Positions 24,566 through 33,951 of a stretch of DNA of 64,000 bases are shown piece by piece (within the stretch, counting starts at the first letter, position 1; each line of letters opens with the position of its first letter). This DNA is from Flavobacterium aerium (GTDB lineage: Bacteria > Bacteroidota > Bacteroidia > Flavobacteriales > Flavobacteriaceae), in the NCBI RefSeq assembly GCF_030766725.1, contig NZ_JARQWR010000007.1:124001-188000 (forward strand), written 5' to 3'. The notes beneath the pieces were generated by a model. That model was not told where the DNA came from and did not search any database. It saw only the letters and a list, made by a program, of their open reading frames with translations. A program made the position numbers and the translations under genes.

Positions 24566-25861
24566 TTAAAAGTCTCTATTTACATCAAAAGCTTCTAAAT
24601 AATCTGCTACTCGTTTTACAAATGATCCACCTAATGCTCCATCTACAACTCTATGATCATAACTGTGTGATAAAAACATTTTATGACGGATTCCAATGAA
24701 ATCTCCATCTGGTGTCTCAATAACTGCTGGCATCTTACGGATTGCTCCTAAAGCTAAGATCCCTACTTGGGGCTGATTAATAATTGGAGTTCCAAATACA
24801 CTTCCAAATGTACCAACATTTGTTACAGTATAGGTTCCTCCTTGTGTATCGTCTGGTTTTAGTTTTCCTGCTTTTGCACGATTTCCTAAATCATTTACAG
24901 CTTTTGCCATTCCAACTAAGTTCAATTGGTCTGCATTTTTAATTACAGGTACAATTAAATTTCCGTTTGGTAAAGCAGCTGCCATACCTAAATTGATATT
25001 TTTCTTCTTGATGATGTATTCGCCATCTACAGAAATATTCATTCCAGGGAAATCTTTTAATGCTTTTGCAACGGCTTCCATAAAGATTGGCGTGAACGTT
25101 AATTTCTCTCCTTCTCTTTTTTCGAAAGCATTTTTATTTTTCTCTCTCCATTTCCAAATGTTCGTTACATCTACCTCAATAAATGACTGAACGTGTGCTG
25201 AAGTTTGAACCGATTGTACCATGTATCCTGAGATTAATTTTCTCATACGATCCATTTCTACAATTTCGTCTTGTCCATTTACGGATACTGGAGCTGCTTT
25301 TTGTGCTACTGGAGTTGCTACTTTTGGTTGTACTGGTGCAACTACTGGAGTTGCAACAGGAGCTTGAGTTCCTCTATTAGCAACATATCCTAGTATATCA
25401 TTTTTCGTAACTCTACCATCTTTCCCAGTTCCATTGATCGCTTCTAATTCTGCTACTGAAACTCCTTCTTCTTTTGCAATATTTTTCACTAATGGAGAAA
25501 AGAATTTTTCAGAATTTGAAAAATCTACTGGTGCTGCTGTATGATCTTTTGCTGATTCAACTGTTTTTTCAACGGCTTGAACAACTTCTTGTTTTGGAGT
25601 TGCTTCTGTCGTTTCTCCACCTTCCGTTTCAATAATAGCAATCGTTTGTCCAACCTGAACTAAATCATCTTTTTGAAAAAGTTGTTCCACAAGAATACCT
25701 TTTACCTCAGATGGCACTTCAGAATCTACTTTATCGGTAGCGATCTCAAGTACTGCCTCATCAGCATCGATAGTGTCTCCCACTTCTTTTAACCAATTTG
25801 TAATGGTTGCTTCTGCAACGCTTTCACCCATTTTGGGTAATTTCAATTCAAATCTTGCCAT
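24566..25861 (-). CDS. Dihydrolipoyl acyltransferase (E2) of a 2-oxoacid dehydrogenase complex
   Basis: 431 residues. A lipoyl domain with K44 in IATDKVDSEVPSEV is followed by a linker, an E3/E1-binding domain (about 121-160, FFSPLVKNIAKEEGVSVAEL, GTGKDGRVTKNDIL), an Ala/Pro/Val linker and the catalytic core ending in SHSYDHRVVDGALGGSF with the active-site His. The single lipoyl domain and EIVEMDRMRKLISGYMVQS fit a branched-chain or 2-oxoglutarate type E2 of Bacteroidota; which substrate is unclear. E1 and E3 genes are not adjacent. Confidence 0.9.
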   Translation of the reverse strand: MARFELKLPKMGESVAEATITNWLKEVGDTIDADEAVLEIATDKVDSEVPSEVKGILVEQLFQKDDLVQVGQTIAIIETEGGETTEATPKQEVVQAVEKTVESAKDHTAAPVDFSNSEKFFSPLVKNIAKEEGVSVAELEAINGTGKDGRVTKNDILGYVANRGTQAPVATPVVAPVQPKVATPVAQKAAPVSVNGQDEIVEMDRMRKLISGYMVQSVQTSAHVQSFIEVDVTNIWKWREKNKNAFEKREGEKLTFTPIFMEAVAKALKDFPGMNISVDGEYIIKKKNINLGMAAALPNGNLIVPVIKNADQLNLVGMAKAVNDLGNRAKAGKLKPDDTQGGTYTVTNVGTFGSVFGTPIINQPQVGILALGAIRKMPAVIETPDGDFIGIRHKMFLSHSYDHRVVDGALGGSFVKRVADYLEAFDVNRDF

Positions 25862-25933
25862 ATTATTAACCTAAAGGTGAATTTTTATTATCTCTTTGCA
25901 ATATTACTAAAAAAAATAAAATTATTCAGATAA

Positions 25934-27109
25934 TTATGCAATATTGTTCTCTATATTAATTACTTCTCCTCTGTCATTACTGCTGTTACTCCCTATAATA
26001 TAGTGTGTATTTTCAGGCTTAATTTTAAAGGTTATTCCTTTAATTCTCAGCCTTTGCATATCTCCGATGATGGTTTTATAGTTTATAAAATTATTATCAA
26101 AAATAATTTCAACATTACCCCCATCTTTAATTTGTTGCGAAATTACGTTTTTTTCTGATTTTATTTTATGGACTACCACGTTTTTTTGTAAAATCTCCTT
26201 CAATTCTGAAAGCAATTTTTCCGATTCTGATATCAATATATAAGAGTCACAATTGGTCTTTGCTTTTGGCTTCCCTTGAAACTTCTTTAAAATCGAGAAG
26301 AATACAATTCCTAATGACATAAAAAGTTCAAAAAATGCGGATCCTTTAAAATGTTTTTTATAAAAGAAACGCATCGCTTCCTGAAATCGCTTCATATAGG
26401 TACCATCTTTAACGGTACTTTCTCCCTTATAGTGTATTACGGTGGTTTCATGAAAATAATAATTCTGCTTATTTTCCTGTAATATTGTATAAGACAAATC
26501 GATATCATCACTATACATAAAGCAAGCCTCATCAAAACCGCCTACTTTACGATATAATTCTGTTTTCATTATCATGAAAGCACCTACCAGAATATCTACT
26601 TTTCCTGTCTCATTTTCTGATAAATGCTGCGCATAGTATTTTCCGAATATTTCAGTTTTAGGAAATAGTTTATACAAACTAAAAATCTTCGTAAAAGCAA
26701 CCCATGGTGTGGGTATTCCTCTTTTACACTCTGGTAAAAAATGGCCTGTTCCATCAATTAACTTCACTCCGACAATTCCTAAATCAGTTTGTTTTTCTGC
26801 AAAAGCTAATACTTTACTAAAAGTGTCTTCTGCCACTACTGTATCAGGATTTAAGATGCAAAGATATTCTCCTTTTGCTTTTTCAACTCCAATATTATTT
26901 CCTTTTGAAAATCCTGAGTTTTCTTTGTTTTCAATCAATATTACTTCAGGAAATTGCTTCTTCATCATTGCACAGCTATCATCTGAAGAATTATTATCTA
27001 TTACAATAATTTCGCCTTCAATATCTACTAGAGCTTTCTGTACGCTTTGTACACATTGCTCTAAAAAATAACGGACATTGTAATTAAGAATGATAACTGA
27101 TAACTTCAT
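25934..27109 (-). CDS. Glycosyltransferase family 2
   Basis: 391 residues. GT-A fold: KLSVIILNYNVRYFLEQCVQ start, GEIIVIDNNSSDDS, YLCILNPDTVVAED (the DXD-like NPDTVV), and GAFMIMKTELYRKVGGFDE with FMYSDDIDLSYTI. This resembles rhamnosyl- or Wbb-type transferases of surface-polysaccharide synthesis. A C-terminal Rossmann-like tail (about 290-391) may be an extra domain. It stands alone, 72 nt from the E2 gene, on the same strand. Confidence 0.88.
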   Translation of the reverse strand: MKLSVIILNYNVRYFLEQCVQSVQKALVDIEGEIIVIDNNSSDDSCAMMKKQFPEVILIENKENSGFSKGNNIGVEKAKGEYLCILNPDTVVAEDTFSKVLAFAEKQTDLGIVGVKLIDGTGHFLPECKRGIPTPWVAFTKIFSLYKLFPKTEIFGKYYAQHLSENETGKVDILVGAFMIMKTELYRKVGGFDEACFMYSDDIDLSYTILQENKQNYYFHETTVIHYKGESTVKDGTYMKRFQEAMRFFYKKHFKGSAFFELFMSLGIVFFSILKKFQGKPKAKTNCDSYILISESEKLLSELKEILQKNVVVHKIKSEKNVISQQIKDGGNVEIIFDNNFINYKTIIGDMQRLRIKGITFKIKPENTHYIIGSNSSNDRGEVINIENNIA

Positions 27110-27288
27110 TTTTCAAAGATAAGGCATTACTCTATGGGCTTCAAAAATATAAATCTCTTTTTAATTCTCACTACATCCTATGCTTTTCATCCTTGTTAAA
27201 ATTGAGGATCTGCTTCATTCTCCTTTCTTTTATCGCTCTTTAAAATTTTGAACTACACTATTATCACGGTGCTTTTATAAATAAAACC

Positions 27289-27296
27289 TATTTTTG
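27289..27296 (+). promoter_or_regulatory. -7 element of the ABC-F gene
   Basis: TATTTTTG fits TAnnTTTG and lies 16 nt before the GTG start, implying a very short 5' leader. The -33 side is poor. Confidence 0.5.
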
Positions 27297-27312
27297 CAAA
27301 AAATATAGTATT

Positions 27313-29175
27313 GTGAATTACCTTTCTGTAGAAAATATATCCAAGTCATTTGGCGAAAGAACCTTATTTGACAACATCTCTTTTGGAATCAATAAGGATC
27401 AAAAAATTGCTTTCATTGCCAAAAATGGCTCTGGAAAAACAACTATCATGAGCATTATTAATGGTTTGGAAGAACCTGATACTGGTCAAGTAGTATTAAG
27501 AAAAGGAATCCGAATGGCTTTCCTTTCACAAAACAATAATTTGCAAGAGGAACTAACCATTGAAGAAAGCATCTTTGCTTCGGATAATGAAATCTTAAAA
27601 GTTATTGAAGCTTATGAAAAAGCATTAGAAAATCCAGAAGATGAAGAAGCTTATCAAAAAGCTTTTGACGGAATGGATCAACACAATGCTTGGGATTTTG
27701 AAACACAATACAAGCAGATTTTATTTAAATTAAAACTAGAGAACTTTAAATTAAAAGTAAAAAGTCTTTCTGGTGGACAGAAAAAACGTTTGTCATTAGC
27801 CATTATCCTGATCAATCGTCCTGATTTATTGATTCTGGATGAACCTACGAATCACTTGGATCTTGAAATGATTGAGTGGTTAGAAAGTTATTTTGCTAAA
27901 GAAAACATTACCTTATTCATGGTCACGCACGACCGTTTCTTCTTAGAGCGTGTATGTAATGAAATCATTGAATTAGACAACGGAAAACTATACCAATACA
28001 AAGGAAACTACTCTTATTATCTAGAGAAAAAAGAAGAACGAATTGCTTCTGAAAATTCTAGTGTTGATAAAGCACAGAACTTATTCGTAAAAGAATTAGA
28101 ATGGATGCGTCGCCAACCAAAAGCACGTACTACGAAGTCTAAATCTAGACAGGATGACTTTTATGTAATCAAAGAAAAAGCACAGAGTCGTCGTCGCGAA
28201 AACAAGGTGGAGCTTGAAATTAATATGGAACGTATGGGAAGCAAAATTATTGAGCTTCACAAAATTTCTAAAAAATTCAATGACCATGTTATTCTAGATA
28301 ATTTCAGTTTTGATTTCCAACGTGGAGAGCGCATTGGAATTATTGGTAAAAATGGAACTGGAAAATCAACCTTCTTGAATTTATTGACTGGAACAATTCC
28401 GTTAGATGCAGGAAAAGTAATTGTTGGTGAGACAATAAAAATAGGATATTATACACAAAGCGGAATTAATCCAAAACCTGGACAACGTGTTATCGATGTT
28501 ATTAAGGAATACGGAGAATACATTCCATTGATGAAAGGAAAAATTATTTCAGCTTCACAATTATTGGAGCGTTTCCTTTTTGATTCAAAAAAACAATATG
28601 ATTTTGTTGACCGATTGAGTGGTGGGGAATTAAAACGTTTGTATTTATGTACGGTTTTGATTCAGAATCCTAACTTTTTGATTCTGGATGAGCCAACAAA
28701 TGATTTGGATATCGTAACATTAAATGTTCTTGAAAGTTTCCTTTTGGATTACCCAGGATGTTTATTAGTGGTTTCTCACGATAGATACTTTATGGATAAA
28801 ATTGTAGATCACTTATTTATCTTTAGAGGTCAAGGTGTTGTTGAAGATTTTCCTGGAAATTACTCTGACTTTAGAGCTTATGAGGATAGTGCTGATGTAG
28901 CTCAGAAAGAAGAAAACAAAGCAGAAAAGAAAGATTGGAAACAAAATAATCCTACCGGAAATCTAACTTTCAATGAACAAAAAGAATATCAAAAACTAGA
29001 AAGAGAAATCAAAGATTTAGAAATAGATAAAACTAAAATTGAGCAATTATTCTCTGATGGAAAAGTAGCGGATGCTGATATTGAGAAAAAAGCCAATGAG
29101 TTGCAAAATATCATTGATAAAATAAATCAGAAAGAAGAGCGTTGGTTTGAACTAAGCGCAAAGATTGAAGGGTAA
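27313..29175 (+). CDS. ABC-F family ATPase (Uup-like)
   Basis: 620 residues with two ABC domains: Walker A AKNGSGKTT and GKNGTGKST, signatures LSGGQKKRL and LSGGELKRL, Walker B LLILDEPTNHLDLE and FLILDEPTNDLDIV. No transmembrane segments. A C-terminal coiled coil (about 560-618, EYQKLEREIKDLEIDKTKIE) is typical of Uup, which acts on ribosomes or DNA. Start is GTG at 27313; no ATG lies in frame near it. A second ABC-F gene is at the right edge of the window. Confidence 0.9.
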   Translation: MNYLSVENISKSFGERTLFDNISFGINKDQKIAFIAKNGSGKTTIMSIINGLEEPDTGQVVLRKGIRMAFLSQNNNLQEELTIEESIFASDNEILKVIEAYEKALENPEDEEAYQKAFDGMDQHNAWDFETQYKQILFKLKLENFKLKVKSLSGGQKKRLSLAIILINRPDLLILDEPTNHLDLEMIEWLESYFAKENITLFMVTHDRFFLERVCNEIIELDNGKLYQYKGNYSYYLEKKEERIASENSSVDKAQNLFVKELEWMRRQPKARTTKSKSRQDDFYVIKEKAQSRRRENKVELEINMERMGSKIIELHKISKKFNDHVILDNFSFDFQRGERIGIIGKNGTGKSTFLNLLTGTIPLDAGKVIVGETIKIGYYTQSGINPKPGQRVIDVIKEYGEYIPLMKGKIISASQLLERFLFDSKKQYDFVDRLSGGELKRLYLCTVLIQNPNFLILDEPTNDLDIVTLNVLESFLLDYPGCLLVVSHDRYFMDKIVDHLFIFRGQGVVEDFPGNYSDFRAYEDSADVAQKEENKAEKKDWKQNNPTGNLTFNEQKEYQKLEREIKDLEIDKTKIEQLFSDGKVADADIEKKANELQNIIDKINQKEERWFELSAKIEG

Positions 29176-29196
29176 AATCTTTCAAATCAATTCAAT

Positions 29197-29237
29197 TAAA
29201 AACCACAACAAAATTAGATTCTGTTGTGGTTTTTTTA
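29197..29237 (+). terminator. Terminator after the ABC-F gene
   Basis: AAAACCACAACA / TGTTGTGGTTTT around an A/T-rich loop, followed by a T-run. Confidence 0.85.
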
Positions 29238-29303
29238 TTTTTCACTAGAAACATAAAATCAAATATCATTTTCTCAAAACAACTGAAAACTGACTATGAA
29301 TAT

Positions 29304-30854
29304 CTACCACGGAATAGGGTTATAATCTTTTAAGAACTTCCCACACCAATGTTTTCCAGTATTAATTCCATCGAATAAAGGATCCATGACACGTGCAGCA
29401 CCATCAATAATATCAAGTGGTGGCTGAAAATCTTCTAGGTCTTGTTTCTTTTTAGCCAATTCTGCAGGATCTTCATCGGTTACCCACCCTGTGTCCACTG
29501 CATTCATAAAAATCCCATGTTTTGCCAAAGTTCCAGATGAAGTATGTGTTAGCATATTTAAAGCTGCTTTAGCCATATTGGTATGAGGATGGCGGTCTTC
29601 TTTGAAAAAACGATGGAATTTCCCTTCCATTGCCGAAACATTAATAATGTGTTTTTGTCCAGTATTATCTTTTTTCATTACTTCTGAAAGACGATTGCAC
29701 AATACAAAAGGTGCAACAGAATTCACAAGTTGTACTTCTATCATTTCTGTTGTTTCAATTTGCCCTAATCTTAAGCGCCAACTATTTGTTTTTCGTAAAT
29801 CTATTTGTTGCAAATCGGCATCCAGTTCTCCTTCTGGAAAAACTTCATTTGCCACCAATGCATTGTCAAAAGAATATGGAATCTGAGATAATTTAGCCGA
29901 AGCACGCAATCCAATTCCTGGTTCGGGCCCATGCCAAGTTACTGGCATATTCTCATTCGAAGAAGCTCCCAGAGTCAATACTTTTAATTCATCTAGACAG
30001 CTCGTATGATCCCTCAATAATTCTTGTGCTTCTTTAGGCAGGGTACTTATTGCAGACTCTTCATTTTTCATTAAATGGCTATAGAATCCCGCTGGGCGTC
30101 TAACTGTCTGCGCAGCATTATTAATAAGAATATCTAGTCTATCATACTTCTGCTCAATAAAATTGCAAAAAATTTCTACACTCGGTATATGGCGTAAATC
30201 TAATCCATGAATTTTTAAGCGATGCCCCCATTCCATAAAATCAGCTTCTTTAGAAAAGCGTAGTGCCGAATCTACAGGGAAACGTGTCGTTGCAATAACT
30301 GTTGCACCACCACGCAAAAGCATTAAAGTAATATAATAGCCAATTTTTAATCGAGAACCCGTAACGACTGCTACTTGTCCTTTTACATTGGCAGTTTGAA
30401 AACGTTTGACATAATTAAAATCACCACATTCTGTACACATCGTATCATAAAAGTGATGCATTTTGGTGAATTTGGTTTTACATACATAACAGTTTCTAGG
30501 GGTTTCTAATTCCAATTGCTCTTTATAGGCAAGCTCATTAAAGGCCAATAATTTTGGTGCAACAAATACACTTGCCTCACGCGCATGACGAATCCCAGTT
30601 TCTTTACGAGCTGTTTTGTCCTTCTTTTCCATTTTACGTTTGGCAGCTTGCTTACCATCCTTAACTCTTCTGGAAAACTCATCTCTATCTGGTCTAGAAA
30701 ACATCCCTGCTTCTTTGATCAAAGCTATTCTCTGCTCTTTTGGGATATCAAATATTTGATCTGTATCAGTATTTAGTTGTGCTAAAACAGCAATACATCG
30801 GTCTATTTCTGCTGAAGTTATTACCTGCTTAACCACCATTTCTTCCTTCCCCAT
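29304..30854 (-). CDS. SDR-family oxidoreductase with N-terminal helical and zinc-ribbon extension
   Basis: 516 residues, far longer than an ordinary SDR. Residues 1-110 are helical and charged. A zinc ribbon C122/C125...C138/C141 (NCYVCKTKF...MCTECGDF) follows, then a Rossmann SDR core: [38 protein letters not shown] (NNA motif), and catalytic NVSAMEGKF plus a Tyr/Lys-poor [15 protein letters not shown] (Lys but no clear Tyr three before). Similar long SDRs occur in some eukaryotes and bacteria. Substrate unknown. Monocistronic. Confidence 0.75.
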   Translation of the reverse strand: MGKEEMVVKQVITSAEIDRCIAVLAQLNTDTDQIFDIPKEQRIALIKEAGMFSRPDRDEFSRRVKDGKQAAKRKMEKKDKTARKETGIRHAREASVFVAPKLLAFNELAYKEQLELETPRNCYVCKTKFTKMHHFYDTMCTECGDFNYVKRFQTANVKGQVAVVTGSRLKIGYYITLMLLRGGATVIATTRFPVDSALRFSKEADFMEWGHRLKIHGLDLRHIPSVEIFCNFIEQKYDRLDILINNAAQTVRRPAGFYSHLMKNEESAISTLPKEAQELLRDHTSCLDELKVLTLGASSNENMPVTWHGPEPGIGLRASAKLSQIPYSFDNALVANEVFPEGELDADLQQIDLRKTNSWRLRLGQIETTEMIEVQLVNSVAPFVLCNRLSEVMKKDNTGQKHIINVSAMEGKFHRFFKEDRHPHTNMAKAALNMLTHTSSGTLAKHGIFMNAVDTGWVTDEDPAELAKKKQDLEDFQPPLDIIDGAARVMDPLFDGINTGKHWCGKFLKDYNPIPW

Positions 30855-30961
30855 CCTATAAAATGTATATTATTGTTCGCTTAAATTTTAAGGTCGCAAA
30901 TATAGTCTTTTTAGTATCAGAAAGGTTCAAAGTTGGGCAGGATGAAGTCTCATCTTTCTAC

Positions 30962-30994
30962 TTTTGACTTTTGACTATTATCTTAGTATCTTTG
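30962..30994 (+). promoter_or_regulatory. Bacteroidota promoter of the gene at 31017
   Basis: TTTTG (30962-30966), 20-nt spacer, TATCTTTG (30987-30994): an almost ideal -33/-7 pair, 22 nt before the ATG. Confidence 0.65.
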
Positions 30995-31016
30995 TGCCCA
31001 CTTTGTAATTATCATT

Positions 31017-31613
31017 ATGTTATTTCAAATAAAATCATACCTACAGTTTTTATGGCATTCCTCTAACCAACACGGTATTCATTCTCCTTTTGTATACACA
31101 TTGGTTACCCGGTGTTTTTATGATCAGACGATTAAACCTAAATATTCTGACTTAAAGGCGAGTAATTCAATGGTTTTGAAAAACATAAAACTATTGTATC
31201 GGATAACACATTATTTCAATCCTAAGAAAATACTTCTTATCGGCTCAGATAATTCTATTGCTTCAACAATACAGCTTGCTTGTCCTGATGCTAAAATCGT
31301 ATTACTCAATCAAACCGACACTCCTACTTATTTCAATGATACACAATCTAATATTGAAATTTTTGATTTCGTTTATATCGAAAATAACCTTTCAAAAGAT
31401 AATTTACTAACAGTTGTTAATTCATTGTCAGCCCGAATTCACAATGATAGTTTTATAATACTGAACCCAATAAATAAGTTTGCTTTCCAACAAGATATTT
31501 GGAATTCTATCTTAACTATTCCGTTCGTCAAGGTTAGCATAAATACTTATGCTTTGGGATTATTATTTTTTCGGAAAGAACAAGAAACTGAACATTTTAC
31601 TGTTAGGGTCTAA
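31017..31613 (+). CDS. Conserved flavobacterial protein, methyltransferase-like fold
   Basis: 198 residues. The middle has a Rossmann-like alternation (KKILLIGSDNSIASTIQLAC, AKIVLLNQTDTP, IEIFDFVYIENN) suggestive of a class I SAM methyltransferase, but the glycine motif is weak. The N-terminal SSNQHGIHSPFVYTLVTRCF is a recognisable start of flavobacterial proteins annotated as methyltransferases. Activity uncertain. Own promoter at 30962-30994. Confidence 0.6.
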   Translation: MLFQIKSYLQFLWHSSNQHGIHSPFVYTLVTRCFYDQTIKPKYSDLKASNSMVLKNIKLLYRITHYFNPKKILLIGSDNSIASTIQLACPDAKIVLLNQTDTPTYFNDTQSNIEIFDFVYIENNLSKDNLLTVVNSLSARIHNDSFIILNPINKFAFQQDIWNSILTIPFVKVSINTYALGLLFFRKEQETEHFTVRV

Positions 31614-31624
31614 TTTGATTTTAT

Positions 31625-31825
31625 TTAATTCTTTTTCCTTCTAGCAAAGAAAATCAAGCATAAAATAATTGATAACACAAGTAATAAAGCGCCAATAGGC
31701 TGATATCCAATTAGAAGATAAACATCATGCACTCCAATATCTATTAATGTTTTCTCTGGATAAATACACCCAAAAAGGATGAGAATAATACTCGCAAATA
31801 ATACTAAATATATTAGTTTTTTCAT
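31625..31825 (-). CDS. Small two-helix membrane protein (last of accessory cluster)
   Basis: 66 residues with two hydrophobic helices (KKLIYLVLFASIILILFGC and a second near 35-58, GYQPIGALLLVLSIILCLIF), ending in a basic ARRKKN tail. It resembles the upstream 71-residue protein (same helix spacing, ILILFG / LILIYG, IDIGVHDVYLLIG / INIKDTYCAMS), so the two are likely duplicates. Function unknown. Confidence 0.55.
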   Translation of the reverse strand: MKKLIYLVLFASIILILFGCIYPEKTLIDIGVHDVYLLIGYQPIGALLLVLSIILCLIFFARRKKN

Positions 31826-31847
31826 GGAACCCAGTGTAATATTTGTC

Positions 31848-32063
31848 TTAAAAAAATGAAGATTCTTTAGTCTTTTTTTTACTAAAAATAAAAACTAAAC
31901 CATAAAACATAGCTGAAATTACAGCTAGCCATTGACCTATAAAAATAGACGACATAGCACAATAGGTATCCTTAATATTTATAACATACACATTATCACT
32001 AGTATACCCATAAATTATCAATATTAACCCTAAACTAAATAATAAAACAATCATTTTTCTCAT
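31848..32063 (-). CDS. Small two-helix membrane protein (paralogue)
   Basis: 71 residues: hydrophobic helices at about 4-22 (VLLFSLGLILIIYGYTS) and 41-61 (FIGQWLAVISAMFYGLVFI), and a Lys-rich C-terminus. Overlaps the end of the 195-residue gene by 4 nt (ATGA-type coupling). It may be an accessory or immunity-like membrane protein of the lipoprotein cluster; inference. Confidence 0.5.
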   Translation of the reverse strand: MRKMIVLLFSLGLILIIYGYTSDNVYVINIKDTYCAMSSIFIGQWLAVISAMFYGLVFIFSKKKTKESSFF

Positions 32064-32647
32064 AATCTAGTATAATATTCGTCTAAAAAGAAAGCATTAA
32101 AAAAAGTAAAATCCCCAAAAGGAATAAAACTTTTATTTATTTCAGGTAATTTATAATCCAGTAATTCTATTGGAAATTTCGAGAATCTAAATTTATTTTC
32201 AGTCAGGATACACATCTTCTCAATCTCATCAGAATACAATGCTTCAAGATCTTTTCTTATAATAGGTTTTTTAATCCATTTCAATTTATCTACATCTACT
32301 TCAGCTTCCAAAACATAATAAGTATAATATGGTATTAGTATACTAATATTCATACAAATACTGTGAAGTTTATTTCCTAGCATTGTTGTTAATTGGAAAT
32401 TCAATGCCCTATCTCCTGAACTAAACAAAGTTACATCATGATAGTTAAAATCTGATCTGATATTCTTAAAATTAACGGCATAATCTTCCCATTGTTCTTT
32501 ACTTCTCAAAATATGATCAAAAGTATTTTGAACAAGCCGAAGATTTTTAGACTCAATAGTGTTATTATATTCCTCCATATTTATAATCTCTTCAATTCTA
32601 GATGGATAATAACATTTTGCTATATTGCTTAAAATTGTCTCTATCAT
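32060..32647 (-). CDS. Hypothetical protein following the lipoprotein gene
   Basis: 195 residues, soluble, no signal peptide, with aromatic-rich segments (SIRSDF-type stretches and FIPFGDFTFFNAFFLDEYYT). Not recognised. It starts 2 nt after the lipoprotein gene stop and overlaps the next membrane protein gene, so the four minus-strand genes 33768 to 31625 form one operon. The position right after a possible effector suggests an immunity or chaperone role, which is only inference. Confidence 0.5.
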   Translation of the reverse strand: MIETILSNIAKCYYPSRIEEIINMEEYNNTIESKNLRLVQNTFDHILRSKEQWEDYAVNFKNIRSDFNYHDVTLFSSGDRALNFQLTTMLGNKLHSICMNISILIPYYTYYVLEAEVDVDKLKWIKKPIIRKDLEALYSDEIEKMCILTENKFRFSKFPIELLDYKLPEINKSFIPFGDFTFFNAFFLDEYYTRL

Positions 32648-32649
32648 AA

Positions 32650-33768
32650 TTAATTACAGTCTCCTGGTCCAAACCAATTTGTTTTATATTCTGTAGGCGT
32701 TACAGTATTCGCAGGATTTAATTGAAATCTAGCCCCTGGATTACTCATTTCAAATTCATTTTTTAATGTCTCCGCAAAATAATAGTAAATTTGTGTATCA
32801 GAAGCAATATTACTTTTAAAATAATTTTTTGTTATATTCATTGCGCTTTCTAGAGAGTTTGCTGTAGACAATGCTGCAGCCCCAGGAGTAATATTTGTAT
32901 TTCCAATCGCTAAATTAGTTGGCATTTGAAAAGATACTGCTTGAGGTATTGCAATATGCACTACACGAAACCTTAAAGGAGTTAGTGTTTCAACTACTAT
33001 AATATTAAAATTAATGTTTTTAACTGCTGCTTCTTGCCATGGTAAATTAGTTTTTTTTATATAATTAAAACTATTACAATCTGGATAACTATCATCTATA
33101 TTAGGTTCAGTGGGCATAGTCTCTCCACCTCCAAATATAGGTATTGGTATAGTTGGCACTCCAGGATTTATCATTGGTCCATTAGTCGGATTAGATGGCC
33201 AGCCTCCATTAGAACTCCCACCACCACCCACGACAACTACTTCATCCAAAATACCATTATGACATCTACTACAATGTGGATTTCCATTTCCTCCTCGAGC
33301 ACTTTCGCCTTCTTGAGGATTTCCATTTATATAACTAATAGCACTTAGGCTATTGATCTCTAAATCATTTATTATTAAAGTACCCGTAAAATTCCTTAAT
33401 ATCTGATGTACAGTAAGATTTTCAAATGCATAACTATCTTGAGCCTCATTAAATTTAAAAGTCCATAATTTCGCTTTAATTAGATTTCCATTTATACTAA
33501 CTAGTAATCTTTCAAACGTCTTATCACTTTCACCTTTTAATGATAATACTATTACAGAAGACAAACTTGAACCTCGCTGTAAAAATCGAGGTGAGCCTAT
33601 AACTATCTTATCCTCTAAACTAACATTATTATATCTTACCCAATCTTTTACTTTAATTAAAATTTCATTTTCCTGCTTCTTAATATCCAAATACTTCTGG
33701 TCATCATTTGAACATCCAAATAGGATAATTAAGCAAATCGATAAAAGGAAAAACTTCAATATTTTCAT
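32650..33768 (-). CDS. Lipoprotein with Cys/Gly-rich linker and variable C-terminal domain
   Basis: 372 residues. Signal peptide with lipobox LIILFGC (C19). The N-terminal domain (about 20-150) ends in NGNPHCSRCHNGILDEVVVV, a CxxC-HNG then DEVVV motif that flavobacteria reuse before a Gly/Pro-rich linker (about 175-222). A distinct C-terminal domain follows (about 230-372: PWQEAAVKNINFNIIVVE ... VSFQMPTNL ... YKTNWFGPGDCN). I recall similar C-terminal domains in other flavobacterial lipoproteins but no known function. The conserved-carrier/variable-tip layout recalls polymorphic effectors. Confidence 0.55.
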   Translation of the reverse strand: MKILKFFLLSICLIILFGCSNDDQKYLDIKKQENEILIKVKDWVRYNNVSLEDKIVIGSPRFLQRGSSLSSVIVLSLKGESDKTFERLLVSINGNLIKAKLWTFKFNEAQDSYAFENLTVHQILRNFTGTLIINDLEINSLSAISYINGNPQEGESARGGNGNPHCSRCHNGILDEVVVVGGGGSSNGGWPSNPTNGPMINPGVPTIPIPIFGGGETMPTEPNIDDSYPDCNSFNYIKKTNLPWQEAAVKNINFNIIVVETLTPLRFRVVHIAIPQAVSFQMPTNLAIGNTNITPGAAALSTANSLESAMNITKNYFKSNIASDTQIYYYFAETLKNEFEMSNPGARFQLNPANTVTPTEYKTNWFGPGDCN

Positions 33769-33843
33769 AATAACGTGTCTTTTTATATTAAAATAATTTT
33801 AATACAAAAATATAGCAACGCTAAAAACCATAAAAATTAACCT

Positions 33844-33890
33844 ACCCCGAAAACAATTAAAATGAAGTGAATTTTAATTGTTTTCGGGGT
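33844..33890. repeat. Perfect 20-bp inverted repeat, 7-nt loop
   Basis: ACCCCGAAAACAATTAAAAT (33844-33863) and its exact complement (33871-33890) flank GAAGTGA. It lies between the start of the lipoprotein gene and the terminator of the next gene. No T-run follows on either strand, so it is not an ordinary terminator. Confidence 0.8.
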
Positions 33891-33898
33891 TAAAAACA

Positions 33899-33936
33899 CA
33901 AAAAAAAGACTGCCTTCTCAGACAGTCTTTTTTTTA
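33899..33936 (-). terminator. Terminator of the gene at 33952
   Basis: AAAAAAGACTG / CAGTCTTTTTT with A- and T-runs on both sides, 16 nt past the stop of the minus-strand gene. Confidence 0.8.
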
Positions 33937-33951
33937 AAAAATTCTTTTTCA

